A DNA stretch of 64,000 bases, taken from Aphis gossypii (lineage: Eukaryota; Arthropoda; Insecta; Hemiptera; Aphididae). The notes beneath the pieces are model-generated. The model saw only the letters and a program-made list of their open reading frames with translations. It made no database searches and was not told where the DNA came from. The stretch lies in contig NC_065531.1 in assembly GCF_020184175.1 (NCBI RefSeq), positions 78,958,604 through 79,022,603 on the forward strand, read 5' to 3'. The position numbers and the translations under genes are program-made. How positions within the stretch are numbered: position 1 is the first letter of the stretch; each line of letters opens with the position of its first letter. Positions 1-12,900 of this stretch are shown piece by piece.

Positions 1-1040
1 CTGTTTAACTATTTATTTATTATTAGGTAAGTTTACATTTTTTTTTTTATCAATTGAAAATGAAATAATATTGAATTATAAAATGTGTAAAAATATAATA
101 TGATAATTTGTTCCTATTGTGTCTTTTTCTTGTTTGTGGGTTTTAAAATTATATTAATAAGACATACAAATGTAATTAAGAAAATGTAATATTTTTTATA
201 TGTTTGCTTTAAAAATATATTACAGATTAAATCTGTGTCTAAAATTTGATTGACTTGTTTTCTTTTTTTTAACTTTTAATTAAAATATGTCATAGCTTGA
301 AGAACATGTTAGTTGTTATTCATAGTTTGAGTTGACAATTAGACATAGTGGAGTTTATTTTACATGCCTTATCATGTAATTGCCATTATCATCTACATAA
401 ATAGATAAAAATTAAAAATGATTCATTATTAAAAGTTAAAATTAATTGTGGATATACTATATTTAAAGAATAAATTCTATTAGCTCTGAGATCATGAGTT
501 CACAGTCTTTAGATATTTAAAGAATATAGTATAGGTATTAAATTAAAATTTTACTAGTGTGTGGAATGTAGATCCATAGGTCCTACATCAAATAATGGTG
601 CCGAACATGTATGGCTAGCGAGGTAAATACCTCACAACTGTTTTAGGTGGTGGATAGGTAGTTATTGGTAGGTTGACATGTTATAAGTATTATATAATAT
701 TATATAGTGTAAGTACTAAATAGTATATAGAATTAAAGACTTACAATATTTGCTGTATTGCACCAATTAACTGAATTCAGTTTGCAAATATTTACGCTGA
801 ATGCATCATGGGTTGGTGAGTACCAAAAAAAGAGTTTACTCCAGTGATTTAATAAAAGTTCGGCGCCACTGATCTCGGTGTTGTATTTACAATTTGTAGT
901 GTTTACGATGTTTCAACTATTTCTTGATACATATAAATGTAATACGTATGTGGTATTAAAGTGAATGCACGTGGATACATCGACTAGGAACATATTCATG
1001 TAACTCTTTATACAAACGAATCTTCTGTGAAATATAAATT
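1..1040. other. AT-rich intergenic DNA, no gene seen
   Basis: This stretch is AT-rich with stops in all frames and no exon that I could tie to a protein family. I saw no RNA gene. It may be intergenic, or intron of a gene that starts outside the window. Confidence 0.5.
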
Positions 1041-1044
1041 TTCT

Positions 1045-2220
1045 TCTCTCAGCTTACTGGTTCGTTAAGGACCATTACTACCTTTAAGAGGTCTTGATAT
1101 CCATCTCTATTGTAAGTAAACTTAAATGTCACATTCCGGTCTATCTCCTTCAAATCTCTGGCTATTACGTTAATCCATTAGGTTCTAGATCTTCCTATGG
1201 GTCTTGTTTTGTTTGTTTTTCCAACTAGTACTTTCTTTATTAGTTACCCATCTGCTCTCCGATTGTGTCCGAACCACTCCAGTAGTTTATTCCTGATAAA
1301 CCCTTAGATATTTGGTCTGTTGTACAATTTCTGTAATTCCTCGTTTCTTCTTCTTTCATAGGTATTTGTTTCTTGGTTGACTCGTGGCGGCGTAGCCCAT
1401 AGATGTTTAGGAATATTTTTCTTTCAAATATCATTAGTTTTCTCTCATCGCCTTTTGACAAGGACTAAGTTTCGCATGCATATGTTATTATTGGGCGCAC
1501 GTAGCTATAATAAAGGCGTATTTTTTATGTTTATGATGGTAGTTTTGATTTTAGTAGTTTGACTATACTATAATAACACATGTTTCCACTCATAATTCTT
1601 TCATTCACGTTCTGGTGAATATCATTATTATTATTATTGACATTTACTGCCAAGTACTTAAAGTAATCAACCACTTAAAATTTCATATTGCTAATCAAAA
1701 AGTCATTTGCGTTCTGATTGTTCTTTGACATTGTCATGTACTTAGTTTTATTTTCATTTATACATAATCCCATTGACTTTCTTGCTTTCGTTAGTTTTTC
1801 AGTTGTTTAGTTGTTTGAGCAATTTCTTCTTTAGTTCTTCCCGACACTTCGATGTTACCTATAGGCGTATGCCAAAATCACTGACTCTCCAATAATATTC
1901 ATTTGCATCTCTTACTATTTTTTTCAGAGCTATATCGAATAATGTAGTAGAAAGGATATCTTCTTGGAAAAGACTAGATTTTACCTTGAATGCTTCCTAG
2001 TAATTTTTCAAACATCGTATTTTACAAATTGTCTTAATATTTCACATATTTTCATATTTTTATTAGATTTATATATTTTTTTGATATTCCGAGTAGTTCT
2101 AATCCTATTCATAGTTAATTTCTGCTAACGCCATCATACTCTTGTCTGAAGTCTATAATAATAGACGTATTTCCTCGTCGAATTCATAATATGTTTCCAG
2201 AACTTGTCCTAACACTGATA
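1045..2220 (-). pseudogene. Decayed LINE (non-LTR retrotransposon), reverse transcriptase and C-terminal part
   Basis: Read on the minus strand, broken frames give a recognisable LINE polymerase order. A stretch near 2,150 reads IIDFRQEYDGV, like the RT core IxDFxxAYD. Near 1,920-1,870 there is a decayed DILS..LFDIAL-like stretch. Near 1,490-1,400 there is VRPIITYACET followed by DERKLMIFERKI, the usual segment after the palm domain. Near 1,320-1,060 there are the LLEWFGHNRRADG, GKTNKTRPIGRSRT and LNEPVS blocks that end such proteins. Stops and frameshifts interrupt it throughout, so it is dead. The 5' part and ends are not visible. Family resemblance is from memory of LINE C-termini; the clade is not assigned. 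Confidence 0.7.
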
Positions 2221-2442
2221 AAACACCAAAATACAAGCTGTTTGTCAAACATTTAAGATGTTTTTCGTCTAAATGCAATATTTATTGAATTTAATGAAAA
2301 AAATAGGAAAGTAACTTGCATTTTTTTGTATAACTCAAATGCATCGACCGTCATTACGCAAAGCGAGGCTCGATTTTTGTGACCGCGGGTCAATGGTTGA
2401 CCATGATGGAGCTAATGCGTGAGTGTCAACATTATTGTCATA

Positions 2443-2472
2443 ATATCAATATATCATACGATATATTGATAT
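2443..2472. repeat. Short AT hairpin
   Basis: Two perfect 13-nt inverted arms (2443-2455 and 2460-2472) flank a 4-nt loop. The sequence around it (2,420-2,490) is also partly self-complementary. It lies in gene-free DNA and may be the centre of an old element or just AT-rich chance structure. Confidence 0.4.
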
Positions 2473-3004
2473 ACTATATTATAATATCATAATGTTGGTA
2501 TATGTTTAAGTATTATTAAATATTATATTCTCGTAGTTACACTATTTACATTAAAATAATCTTGTAAAGATTTGAATCGCCTTTTAAATAAACTATAATA
2601 TATAATTACGTTGAAGTATTTTAATCAATTATAGTCTTATTAAATATAAATTATATGTAGCATTAAAAATATTATCATTGACTGTGTAAATAACAAAAGT
2701 ATAAAATATAATTCACGTCAATGTAATATTTACATTCAAACGATTTGGACGATTTGACCTTTGAAAAATAACATAAAACGCCCCTCCAAACAGATCATCG
2801 GCCAGAGCGTTTTTGATATCAACTCGCGTGTACATCGGTCGCTGGTTCATTCAAGAGTGTCATATTCGGTAGGCCACATTTGGTCTATAAGATCAAATCG
2901 TCTCTACGCCAGTGTCAATAATAAACAAAAAGTTTCCATTTATTACGAATATACAATTTCCATTCGTATATACTCCTGAAACTCAACAGTCGATACACTG
3001 CAGA

Positions 3005-3034
3005 ATGAGTGAAGAATTTGGAAGTTCACGACAG
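3005..3034 (+). CDS. Candidate first coding exon (unidentified, partial)
   Basis: An ATG in acceptable context (GCAGAATGAG) opens ten codons, MSEEFGSSRQ, and ends exactly at a good donor, CAG|GTAAGA. The 250 bases upstream are less AT-rich than their surroundings. I found no downstream exon that continues it in phase. If it were spliced to the SKP2-like exon at 9,953, the frame would not match and would stop after nine more codons. It could be the start of an unrecognised gene, a noncoding transcript, or chance. Confidence 0.2.
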
Positions 3035-3239
3035 GTAAGAAGTTACATTATTAAATCATTTGTCTCTATAGCATTGAATTAATAGGTAATAATCAGCTAC
3101 ATATATGATTAGTAAGTTTGATTTGTAGAGGAATTATTTTTTTATGGACATTTGCGAATCCCTCGATAACAATTCCTCCTCTAGGAGAAGTTAATATAAA
3201 TAATGTATTAATGTCTTTCTTATGGTTACCTAGTTTTAT

Positions 3240-3720
3240 TTTTATCACATAGTTGATGACGATTTTGGCGACGGAAGGCGAAAAACGTAACACGGAACGA
3301 GCGAACATTATTATACTATAGTTTGGTGCTACGGAACCGACGACGACCGCGGTGGTGAGGCTTGTCGCGCGGGATTGCCACGAGACGAATAAAAGAGCGT
3401 TAACCTCGGTCCCGATATTTTCCAAAGACTCGCCGTCTTGTGGCATCTCGTCGGCCGCGTCTGCGTTCGTTGACCGCTTGCAGAGCCACGAGCCGTCGAA
3501 TCCTGAAACGTCGAGTTTCTTTCGGGCTTGGCTGGCGCTAACGTCTGTATTCCTAACTCTATAAATTATAAACTCACCCCGTGAACCGAATTTCCACCGC
3601 CGTCGTTACCAGTCGTCATCTACACTGTCATCTTCGGGGCAGAATCGTCCCCCCCCCGCACCACAGTATACGATAATAGCTGCCGTGTCGTCGTCATCAT
3701 TCGTCGTTCCGTGCTAGCGA
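3240..3720. promoter_or_regulatory. CpG-rich patch, possible promoter/first exon
   Basis: About 480 bases are visibly richer in G, C and CpG than the surrounding AT-rich DNA. On the minus strand an ATG at 3619 opens 14 codons (MTTGNDGGGNSVHG) and ends at a plausible donor, GGG|GTGAGT, at 3578/3577, as a first coding exon would. No continuing exon is seen between there and position 1, so a gene running off the left edge is possible. No protein family was recognised. Confidence 0.3.
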
Positions 3721-6400
3721 AATCTATTTAATTTTTTAGTAAATTTTGTAATTACTTATTTAAATAAATTGAATGCTTTTTTTTGCCTTTTTCAAATTTT
3801 AAATGTTTTTTTTTTTTTTTAATTGGTTTTATTGCCTTACAATCCAGTGAATCCGAATTCTACATAATATTATATTATATAATATATAATATATATCATA
3901 ATTACGATCCGTACGATTGGACGTCGTTTTTGTTTGTTTTATATCAAGGAACCGAACAAGGTCTTATTATTTCTAAAATTTATCGTCGGTTTCTAGTTTT
4001 TTCATCTAATACGTGCGTGCCGTAGTTATACCCCATAGATATACAATTGTAAAATAAAAAATAATATGGATTCACTATTTTAAAATACTATTTATCTAAT
4101 CGTATCTTAAAATCTAAATCAACTTATAATAATGTTAACTTCGAGGTAGATAGGACGCCAAAAAAATTTACTCAACTAATGTCACAAACTTTTATACACA
4201 ATATAATGATGCACATTATGTTCTCGTGTATTCGTATAGACGGGGGGATATTATTAGTGTAGTGTACAAGGTTGCAGTTTTATGTAAAGTAGAAGCCAAA
4301 ATCTTTAGGTGCTAATATTAAATTAAAGTTAAAGTTTGAAATATTTCATAAAAATCAGGTATTCACAAACACGATACTTAAAAACAATTTGGTCAGTTAC
4401 TCTCTAGAATAAAATAATTTTTTTTGTGGACTATTATGAAATGCCTAACGACCTGAAATATTTTCTATCCAAGTAATTGCTTGTATCGATATGTTATATA
4501 TTTTGCCGGCGTTTTGGATAGGCATTTTCTGGCTACATTTGAAAACAAATTAAAGCTATACTACATTCTATATAATATTATCAGTCAGTATATAACTGTT
4601 AAGTACATGTTATACTCTCCGTGTATATTAAAAATAACTAATCATTATCTAAAGGCTATAATAAATGTATTTTTTTTATCTTATACTTATTTAAAGAATG
4701 TAAGCTCCCTCGTTAAGTTTGATTAAATCATCGTTCATGATTTGTCTATAATGCACATAATAAACAATAATTAGTAACTGCATGTATTGGTACTGCAAAC
4801 ATAAAAAACATCTATTGCAATGCGACTTACCTACTTGCATTATGTAAGTACCTATATAGTACGTGCTGTCTATTCATCAACTATCATAATTATCTAAGAA
4901 TGTCATTTTAATTCGTGTCTTTTTTAAATTGATTATTTTTATATGTTCATGAATAATATTATGGTATTTCGTTGTAGCTATTAATGTATTTTAATTTCCT
5001 ATTTATATTATATATTAGCAATTATTAAATCGAATGTACTAATGTACGTACGTACTTGTATGATGTATAATATATATATATCTCGAATAATCATTTGTGG
5101 TTTTTTTATGTTACAATGTAAATACCAAACACCTACGACCTACCATTAAATATTGTAATTTATAGCGCTTTCCAGCTTCCGCCCGTTAAACTAATGAAAT
5201 ACAATTTATAGTCCATACCTATAATTAACTGCTATATCTCAAGGGCTCAAGACTCATTTCTCAAATTTGAACTAATATTAAGTGAAACTTTTGGTTTCTG
5301 AGTCAATACAGTCAATATGAATGTCTAATTTAGTACTTACTATTATATTTTACTATATATGACTATATGGTTAATAATTATAATTTATATATATATATTT
5401 AATTATAGCCAATATATACTTATCTGGTATTCACTATATATATTATTCAGTGTTCATGATTAAATAATGTCTTTAAAAAGCTAGCAAAATTTGGCGTAGT
5501 ACTTATAAGATCAACTCGTGGTGGTGTTAATATTATAATTACATCACAAAATCCTCACCGTCGATTAAAAGGGGGGATTCACGGACGTTTCGGCGTTTCG
5601 CCCCCATTGTTTCGTCTCCGCCAAAAAACTAATCCACGGATACGTTTTGTCCCCGACATACTTTAATAATCTAAATACATATAAGAAATAACCCATTAGT
5701 TTCTATGCTTTTATTATTGTCAATTACAACACATTTTCAGTAATTATAAAAACGTAATGTCTATAGTGTATATTATTTATTTATATATTATAATCGTACC
5801 TACGTACACAATACGAATATGGACGATATTGATAATTAGTTTGAATACAATTGTTAGTAGGGCTATGGACGTAGTACCTATATCTACAGGCCTTTTTATA
5901 TACATTTATCAGGCTCGGCACAAGAGGTAGGCGACATAGATTCACGCCTACAAAGCGACATTTTTCAGAGGCAGCATTTAACATTATTGTATTATACCTA
6001 GATAAAAAAAAATATTTGATGTAGTATTTACATATGTAAGCGGTGGAAAAACTCAAGTTTACCTAGGTGTGTTTAAACACTTGAGCCGGACCTGTTTTAG
6101 GATGTTTATGATTATCTATTAGAAATTACCAAGTACAGTTTCTAAAAAACAAAACAACAAATTTATAATACCTAAGTATTAAGTAATAAACTTTATAAAA
6201 AAAAATGAAAATCAATGAACATCTTAAAATTATCAAGTATAAATAATACTAAATTATATTAAATTAATAATTACGTAAAAATGACTTTTTAACGCCTTGA
6301 CACTACCGAAAATATAACAAAATGTAAAAAAAACATAAGCTATCTACATTTTGAAAGAATCATTTTCATTTAGAGCTTGCGATTTTGACCGAGTATTAAC
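3721..6400. other. Gene-free AT-rich stretch
   Basis: No exon or RNA gene was recognised. A short GC-rich island at about 5,570-5,660 (GGGGGGATTCACGG and nearby CG-rich text) looks like a fragment of a repeat, but I could not find its partner end. Confidence 0.4.
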
Positions 6401-6495
6401 CAACACGTGTACACGGGTGCAGTGTGCACGTATATTAAACGTATTAATACCCGTGTAATTACACGAGAGTCCGTGTATCTTAATTACACGTGTAT
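6401..6495. repeat. Cluster of ACACG/CGTGT motifs with two CACGTG boxes
   Basis: Within 95 bases the motif ACACG or its complement occurs repeatedly, including two CACGTG palindromes (6404-6409 and 6487-6492) and an inverted CGTGTAATTACACG between them. It may be a protein-binding cluster or a decayed palindromic repeat. No nearby gene supports a role. Confidence 0.35.
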
Positions 6496-6908
6496 TTAAA
6501 TTTTGTATTAAATAAAAGTTATAATTCAAACTTATAGGCTCCAAGTATAAATTTCATGGTTGTTCTACCTATATCTTAACAATAATACATAGTTAAACGT
6601 TAAATCTAAAAACCCAAATCTATTATGACCTAATAAGTGTATAAAATATAAATATTATACTATTATTATATGTTATATTGAATATATTATTAAATACGTT
6701 AAAAGTTTAACCGTGGTCTTATTATTGTAACTTAGTGTTTGTCTCGTTTAATTTTGTTATCATGAGTATTGTGTAATTTGAACCTACATAAAGTTTTGAT
6801 TGTCATTTACAAAAAGAATAGTTTCGCATTTCCATCCGACGCGACGTTTATTTTAGATTGTCTTAAAAATCGTATTTTTTATATAATATTTAAAACACGA
6901 GAATTAAA

Positions 6909-7099
6909 ATGAATAATAACCGCAAAAGTTGGGTATTGCAGTATGCTAATCGGGTAGAAAATAAAGCATATTGCAGTTTATGTTCCGAAAACGAAAATAA
7001 TAAGTTCTGTTGTAATGGTGGATCCACAAGATCTTTAGGAAGACACTTAGTAACAATTTATAATACACAGCCGATATCCAATAATTCCAAATCAAAAAG
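6909..7099 (+). pseudogene. BED-type zinc-finger exon, probably from a hAT-like transposase
   Basis: An ATG at 6909 opens 63 codons with the order SWVLQYA, then CSLC, then RSLGRHL. This fits a BED finger: aromatic start, CxxC, and a histidine further on. The final His lies in an altered context (HLVTIYN rather than HLxxxH). The frame runs to a donor-like AAAAAG|GTATGT at 7100 and hits a stop soon after. No DDE catalytic core or hAT dimerisation region was found downstream, so this is either the first exon of a transposon-derived gene or a stranded fragment. The family call rests on BED finger spacing. Confidence 0.5.
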
Positions 7100-7630
7100 G
7101 TATGTACATACTTATTATAAATGATTTTACTTTAAAGAAAAAACGAGTAAGTCAATCGCTCTCACCTAATGCCGTAAAAAGTGAAACTAAGAACAGTCGT
7201 AATAATTTTAAGTTATTTCTTAATTTTTTATTTTTTCATGATAAAAATATTCGATATTGTATAATATAAATGTTAATAAAAAATGTTTAGTTGAGTTAAA
7301 GTACTTGAAAATTAATTTAAAATTGTTCATAAGTTGGTTTTATGGTAATTCTAAAAAAGAGAGGTCAAGTGAGTCACGCTCTGCTGTAACCTGAATAAAT
7401 CTAAATTTAAGTTCTTTTATAATTATCGTAAGTCAAACTTATGGAAAATCTTGTATTACATGTTCAACTCTTAGCTACTAATACAACGATTTTTATTAAT
7501 TTAAAGTTACTATACCTATAATATAACCTAATGGGGGTGGATAGAAAATATACGGAAATGATCTAGTGTTTTTAACTTGTTGGTCGAACCAACATGCAAA
7601 AAATACAACAGCGTCCAAAGCCCTCAAACA
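7100..7630. other. Gene-free stretch after the BED exon
   Basis: No continuing exon is seen. Two imperfect direct copies of a motif resembling GTnAGTCAnCGCTCT occur near 7,146 and 7,369, followed by CTGTAA or CCGTAA. They look like fragments of a repeat family. Confidence 0.3.
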
Positions 7631-7633
7631 CAA

Positions 7634-7805
7634 GGGCGCCCGCAGAAATTTTCACCGGGGGGGGGGGAAAGGTCTATATTATACATATAATATATATATA
7701 TATAAAATGCTAAGTTAGGTTAGGTAAAATACTGTAATAGGTATACAAACATTAGCAACAAAAGCGGGGAGGGCATGGCCCTTCCCCCCCTATGAGCGTC
7801 CATGC
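7634..7805. mobile_element. Small repeat element with GGGCGCCC-type end
   Basis: The stretch starts with GGGCGCCCGCAG followed by a long G run, and ends with a C run followed by ATGAGCGTCCATG. That is an imperfect inverted arrangement of the same end. A similar layout recurs at 63,204-63,376. There is no coding content. It is probably a non-autonomous element; ends and target duplication are not certain. Confidence 0.35.
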
Positions 7806-9037
7806 TCAAACAAAAATGCAGTATACATCAGACCTAAAAATTAAAATAAATAAATAGCTTAATTCCCCCATATATTATTGTAATCAAATTGTCATCATAA
7901 ATAAGTTAAATCTAGTGTATATTATGTACAATGTACGTATCAAACAAAATTCAATGATTTTTAAAATAAAATATCGATATACATATTTTTAGTAAAAATA
8001 ATAGGTAATACATTTTTTGATATGAAGTATTATTCAATCCTGTGCAGTTGATACAATTTTATTATTTCCAAAAAATAGTATCTATATGGCTTTATGAAAT
8101 TACCAATGTACCTATAGTTCATGACAAAACAAAAACAATTCTTCAAGACGCAAACGCAAACACAACTGTACAATTTTATGCAACATGCATAGGTACCCAT
8201 AATAATATGATCAAATAGGTTTCAAAATGGTTTTTCCTGTATACAAGTTTTTGTGCAAAAAAATGCGTAATAAATTTTTAGTCAGCAGTGTCATTGATTA
8301 AATGTGTGCGATATCGGCTTTAAAAAAGTTGTGTGGAAACAGATTTATCGCCTCCCTCCTTCACTAAAGTCGTTCTAACGTAAAGTAGAAGATATTGAAA
8401 AATATATAAAGCCATATAATTAATTGTATACTTTATCAATGCAATCAAAGCTATGTCGTTTTTCATATCCAATGTCTTCAAATTAAATTTTAATTTAATA
8501 CATAAATAACTTAAGTGCTCTATATAGGTAGGTAGGTACTTATGAAGTGATGACTGACGAGTAGACTTAGCGATTACAATCCCGGGATCCCGAGATGCAG
8601 AATATACTTTTTGGTACTGAAAATTCCGGCACCTGTCTAATAAAAATAAAAATACCGGCATACTCAGGACTATATAACAGCGATTCAATAATTTAATCGA
8701 TACCCAGTGATCCAAAAACACAAAAAGTAACTGATTTGGTTTAAATTATCAAAAAAGAAATTAATTTGTTTCGAAAAATTGGGGAATTCGCGGGCATAAT
8801 TTAGAGCTATCGTATAAATATTTAAAATCTTATTCCTACTACTACTTACCTACATAGGAAATAAGCTGAGAAGTAAAAACTGGGAGATTGAACATTAAAC
8901 GCTTAAATATTCTTGCGTTCATATTTTTTATTTAAATAGAAGCAATAGAGCATACAATTTATGCAAATAATAATATTTTTGGATCTTTTCTGTTTATTCA
9001 TTATCAGTCACTATATACGCGTGTTTCGGCACTCGTC
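7806..9037. other. Gene-free AT-rich stretch
   Basis: No exon was recognised. A CCCGGGATCCCG palindrome-like patch at about 8,581-8,592 stands out from the AT-rich background, without a clear meaning. Confidence 0.3.
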
Positions 9038-9086
9038 GCTATGCAAATCAAATGTATCCTTCGACTTGCTAGTTGCTATGCAAATC
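9038..9086 (+). promoter_or_regulatory. Pair of octamer (ATGCAAAT) motifs
   Basis: The 12-mer GCTATGCAAATC occurs twice in the same orientation, at 9038-9049 and 9075-9086. ATGCAAAT is the classical POU-homeodomain octamer. It lies about 0.9 kb upstream of the first coding exon of the SKP2-like gene. A regulatory role is inference from the motif only. Confidence 0.3.
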
Positions 9087-9954
9087 CACCTCAAGTAAGT
9101 AACAGGGTACCTACCAACCAATGTTGAACAGCTACTTGGTCGAGTACCAAAAAAAAAAAAAATAGTGGTAGTGAATTAACGGAAAAGGTCCTAATTTGTT
9201 ACTATATAAAATGATTAAAATTAAATTAAAATACAATTTTTGCATAATTCTTTCAAAGTTTTTTTCTACATTTCGGGATAACTCTGGCTCAGCTGTACAT
9301 CGTCAAAAGTCAAAACACAGTAAGTAGTAACAACTCAGTAATCTTTTTTCTATGACCCATAATAAATAATATGATAAATAATAATATTATAATTTATAAT
9401 ACATATGATAAGGACATAAGGACGAGTCAGCTGCTAACTACTGAAGCGGTGTTACCTTGTATTTTGTATATTAGGTTCGTTCTTACTTCAACATGTTTTT
9501 TTGATACGTTTTGAAAAAACTAAACGTTGGAGATGAACTAGGTATTACCAATGAACAAACGTATTACAAATTATAATTGTCATCTACATTTTAATTTGTA
9601 TTAACGTCTCTTTATCCATGATTATATTTTTATAGGTTAGGTATTTACTATTATAATGAACCGCCAATTTTTTGTTTTACAGTCAATAGAGATTACCGCC
9701 ATTAGCGGGCTGAATCTAAAATAGTTAATTTTTAAGTGGTGTAATGAAGTGGTGAATTGCCAAATACTGAATAGTAGTATGCTTCGGAATTAATTTGATG
9801 TGTTGCCGCGTTGGCATATGCCTTTTATTTACGTAGCCCAGATTCTGCATACATATTTTTACGAAAGAACAGAAATCCAAAGGTCGATTCCAGTAATTCC
9901 ACTACACCCGTCAAGAAATCTATTTTCTCGATAACTTTCCTATTCCTTTCAGGA

Positions 9955-12900
9955 ATGGAGGACTTACAAGAGTCGACTCTAAAGAAGGTTGAGGTGTAAG
10001 TACCTGATGGATATTTATATGCAAATGTTGTCATTTAATAAACATATTTTTCGACTCTCATAGGACCGATAGTACAAGTTCATCAAGTTTCTTTGAGGGC
10101 TGTAAAGATCTAGGCGTTTATACTTTAGAAAACACTCGAATCTCCAAACAGTCCAAACGCAGTCGATACTTGTATCCTGATACTAAGGTATTAGTTACAT
10201 TTCTTTTGGTCGCTCTAAAAATTTTATTGTTGTTCAAGTATTATTTATTATAAATAACAAATAGATTAAAATTGAGAGTTATAGGTTTGGTATTTTAGAA
10301 ATTAAGTTTTAAAATTGTTTAATGCAGTGGCGGCTATCTTAGAAAATACAACAGGTGCTCACTAAAATAATTAGATACCCACCCACATTGTCCTCAAATA
10401 ATAAAACAATTATAAAAAAAAAAAAAAAATTTTTTTTTTATATATATGCGTATTATATGAATAATATAATACAATAATATAGTATTGTTACCAACCAATA
10501 CCCATTACCCAGTACCCACCTACCCACCCGCCAAAATGACGAAGGCGTGCTTGAGCACCTTTTCATTTACTAAATAGCCACCACTGATTTAATGTATCAT
10601 TATCGACATATATATTTGTTACTTTGTTAGACGTGTTTAACTGTAAGCTTGTATATGTATTAAGGCACTAGTTTTATTTTAATTAAAAAAAGAATAATAT
10701 ATAAGTAAAACTTTTTTTAAAGCGAGATGATTTTCTAGTTAAACAATCATATTATATAGTAGTGATAGTAATATTCTCCTTCTCCGAGTTATTTTAATAA
10801 TCGTCAAAAACCATTTATTAAAATTCACTTGTCTGTACTTAACTGTATGGGATTATCAGTATTTATTATAAATATGTTCATATTTTCCTGTGACCAGTGG
10901 TTATTAAAATAAAAATAGGAAAGTAGTTCAGCTATTCTCATTTTAATCATTCATAAAATATTACTGTTCTGAAATTGTCATTGGTTCATTTATATTTTAA
11001 GTTCTTAAATCATCCATCAACATTTTTTCTTATGAGTTTTATTTTTAACTCCATACTTGTCTAATAAGTGAATTTATAGTTGTATACTGTATGATTTATT
11101 TTTTTCTTCCAGAATAGTAAACAATTTTCATTTTACCTTTTAAACCTTATAATTAAAAATTAATAGGTTAAGATTGGAATATAATATGATAATATATATA
11201 ACTTGATGTTATAGTTATAAATGTATTGATGATATTTTATTTTTTTGATTGATTTTAAAATTTAATTTATATATTTTGTTTATTTAGATTTGGCCTATGG
11301 GTTATGGATTAAATACTTATGCATATAAACGTAAGCAAAAAAAAAGTCAAATGAGTAATGGTAAGTCGAACTTTAATCTAGAAATAGTTATATATTCAAA
11401 TTGTGTAATTTTTTACTTGCAGACGATTTTGATACATTGCCAGAAGAAATAGTACTAAAGATATTCCAAATGATGGACAAACGCACATTACTAAAATGTG
11501 CATTTGTATGTCAAAAATGGCGACGTATTTCATATGATGAATCCTTATGGCAATGTTTAAACATACCTTCTCGTCGTATGAGCATTTTGACTTTAGAAAA
11601 TCTTCTTGCACGCAATATCAAGTACTTTTCTGCTTCTCATTCAAATGTATGTTACTCATTTTGTACTTTTATTATTTTTATTAATATGATTTTAATTGTA
11701 TTTTAGTTCTATATTTTTGAAAACCAGTGTTTATTTAAAACACAATTTCCCAAATTACAGTATTTAGATTTGAGCTCTGTGTTTATACATGTTAACAGTA
11801 AGTAATATATATTAATGAAAAATTGCTAAATTTCAATATACTTATAGATATATTTTGTTTTATTTAAAGCACTAGGTTCATTACTAAGTCAATGTTCTAA
11901 TTTGATCAAATTGAGTTTGGAAAACTGTTCTTTAGATTCTTCATGTTGCCAGTACATTGGGAAAAATACCAATTTAAAAGTACTTAACTTAGCCTCAACA
12001 GTTGGTCTTGACCGCAATGGCTTGGAACACATAGTGTCTCTCCAGAAGTAATTATATTATGTGTTTGATATTCTTAGATTAATTTTATGTCTATTCTCAA
12101 GTTAATGTTGTTTAAGATGTATAAGCTTATAAAGTTAAAACTAAAGTAGATGATCATATCCTAATAGTAGAGGCAGAGAAAAAACTTAATTTATAGTCTA
12201 TTGCTGTTGTATTGGCCACAAGTAATTAAGAAATGGATAGGACAGCAGTTACATTTTTACATAATACCATGGTATCTAAGCTAATTTTAGCAGTTTTATT
12301 ACAAGTCACCTTTTTTAGCTGTTATTCTGACCATAAAGTTTCATTTGAATTTACTTTAACTTATAAGCATTTGCATTCCTCGTTTACCAGTGATGTTTAT
12401 AGCAGATGAAATTTGATTTAATAAAAAAATTAAATGTTCTATGTATTAGATTATAATTAATATTGATAAAAACCATATCATTTTGAAATACACATCATCA
12501 AGCTCTATCCCACCATATGAATTATAGTGAATTGTGGTTTATATAAAAAAGTATGCAAAATCATATTTTTTTTTTTTAATGAATGGTTATTGGCAAAAAG
12601 TCCTAGTATTTTGTGCGCTTCCATTGTAATTTGTCAACTTTGGAAGAAGTGTTTATTATAATTGTTTTAAAAACTATTCTGTATTTTCTTAATATGTTAA
12701 AAAAAAATTATGTTTATGTAGAACTTCTCTTCAAACTTTTTTTACCGCATTGGTTTAGTATAATTTTAATTATTAATATTTTAGTTTAGAAGAATTGAAT
12801 GTGTCTTGGGCAGAAATGGAAGATGAAAATTTACATTATTTAATAGCTAACATGATACCAAATATAAAACGTCTTAATATAAGTGGATTTTTGAAACGGT

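Noticed and set aside
3093..3446. A 117-codon minus-strand frame
   Set aside because: It covers part of the CpG-rich patch, where stops are fewer. No protein family or splice support was found.
7655..7668. Long G run, and the C run near 63,339
   Set aside because: Taken alone these could be sequencing or assembly artefacts. I treat them only as part of the repeat elements.
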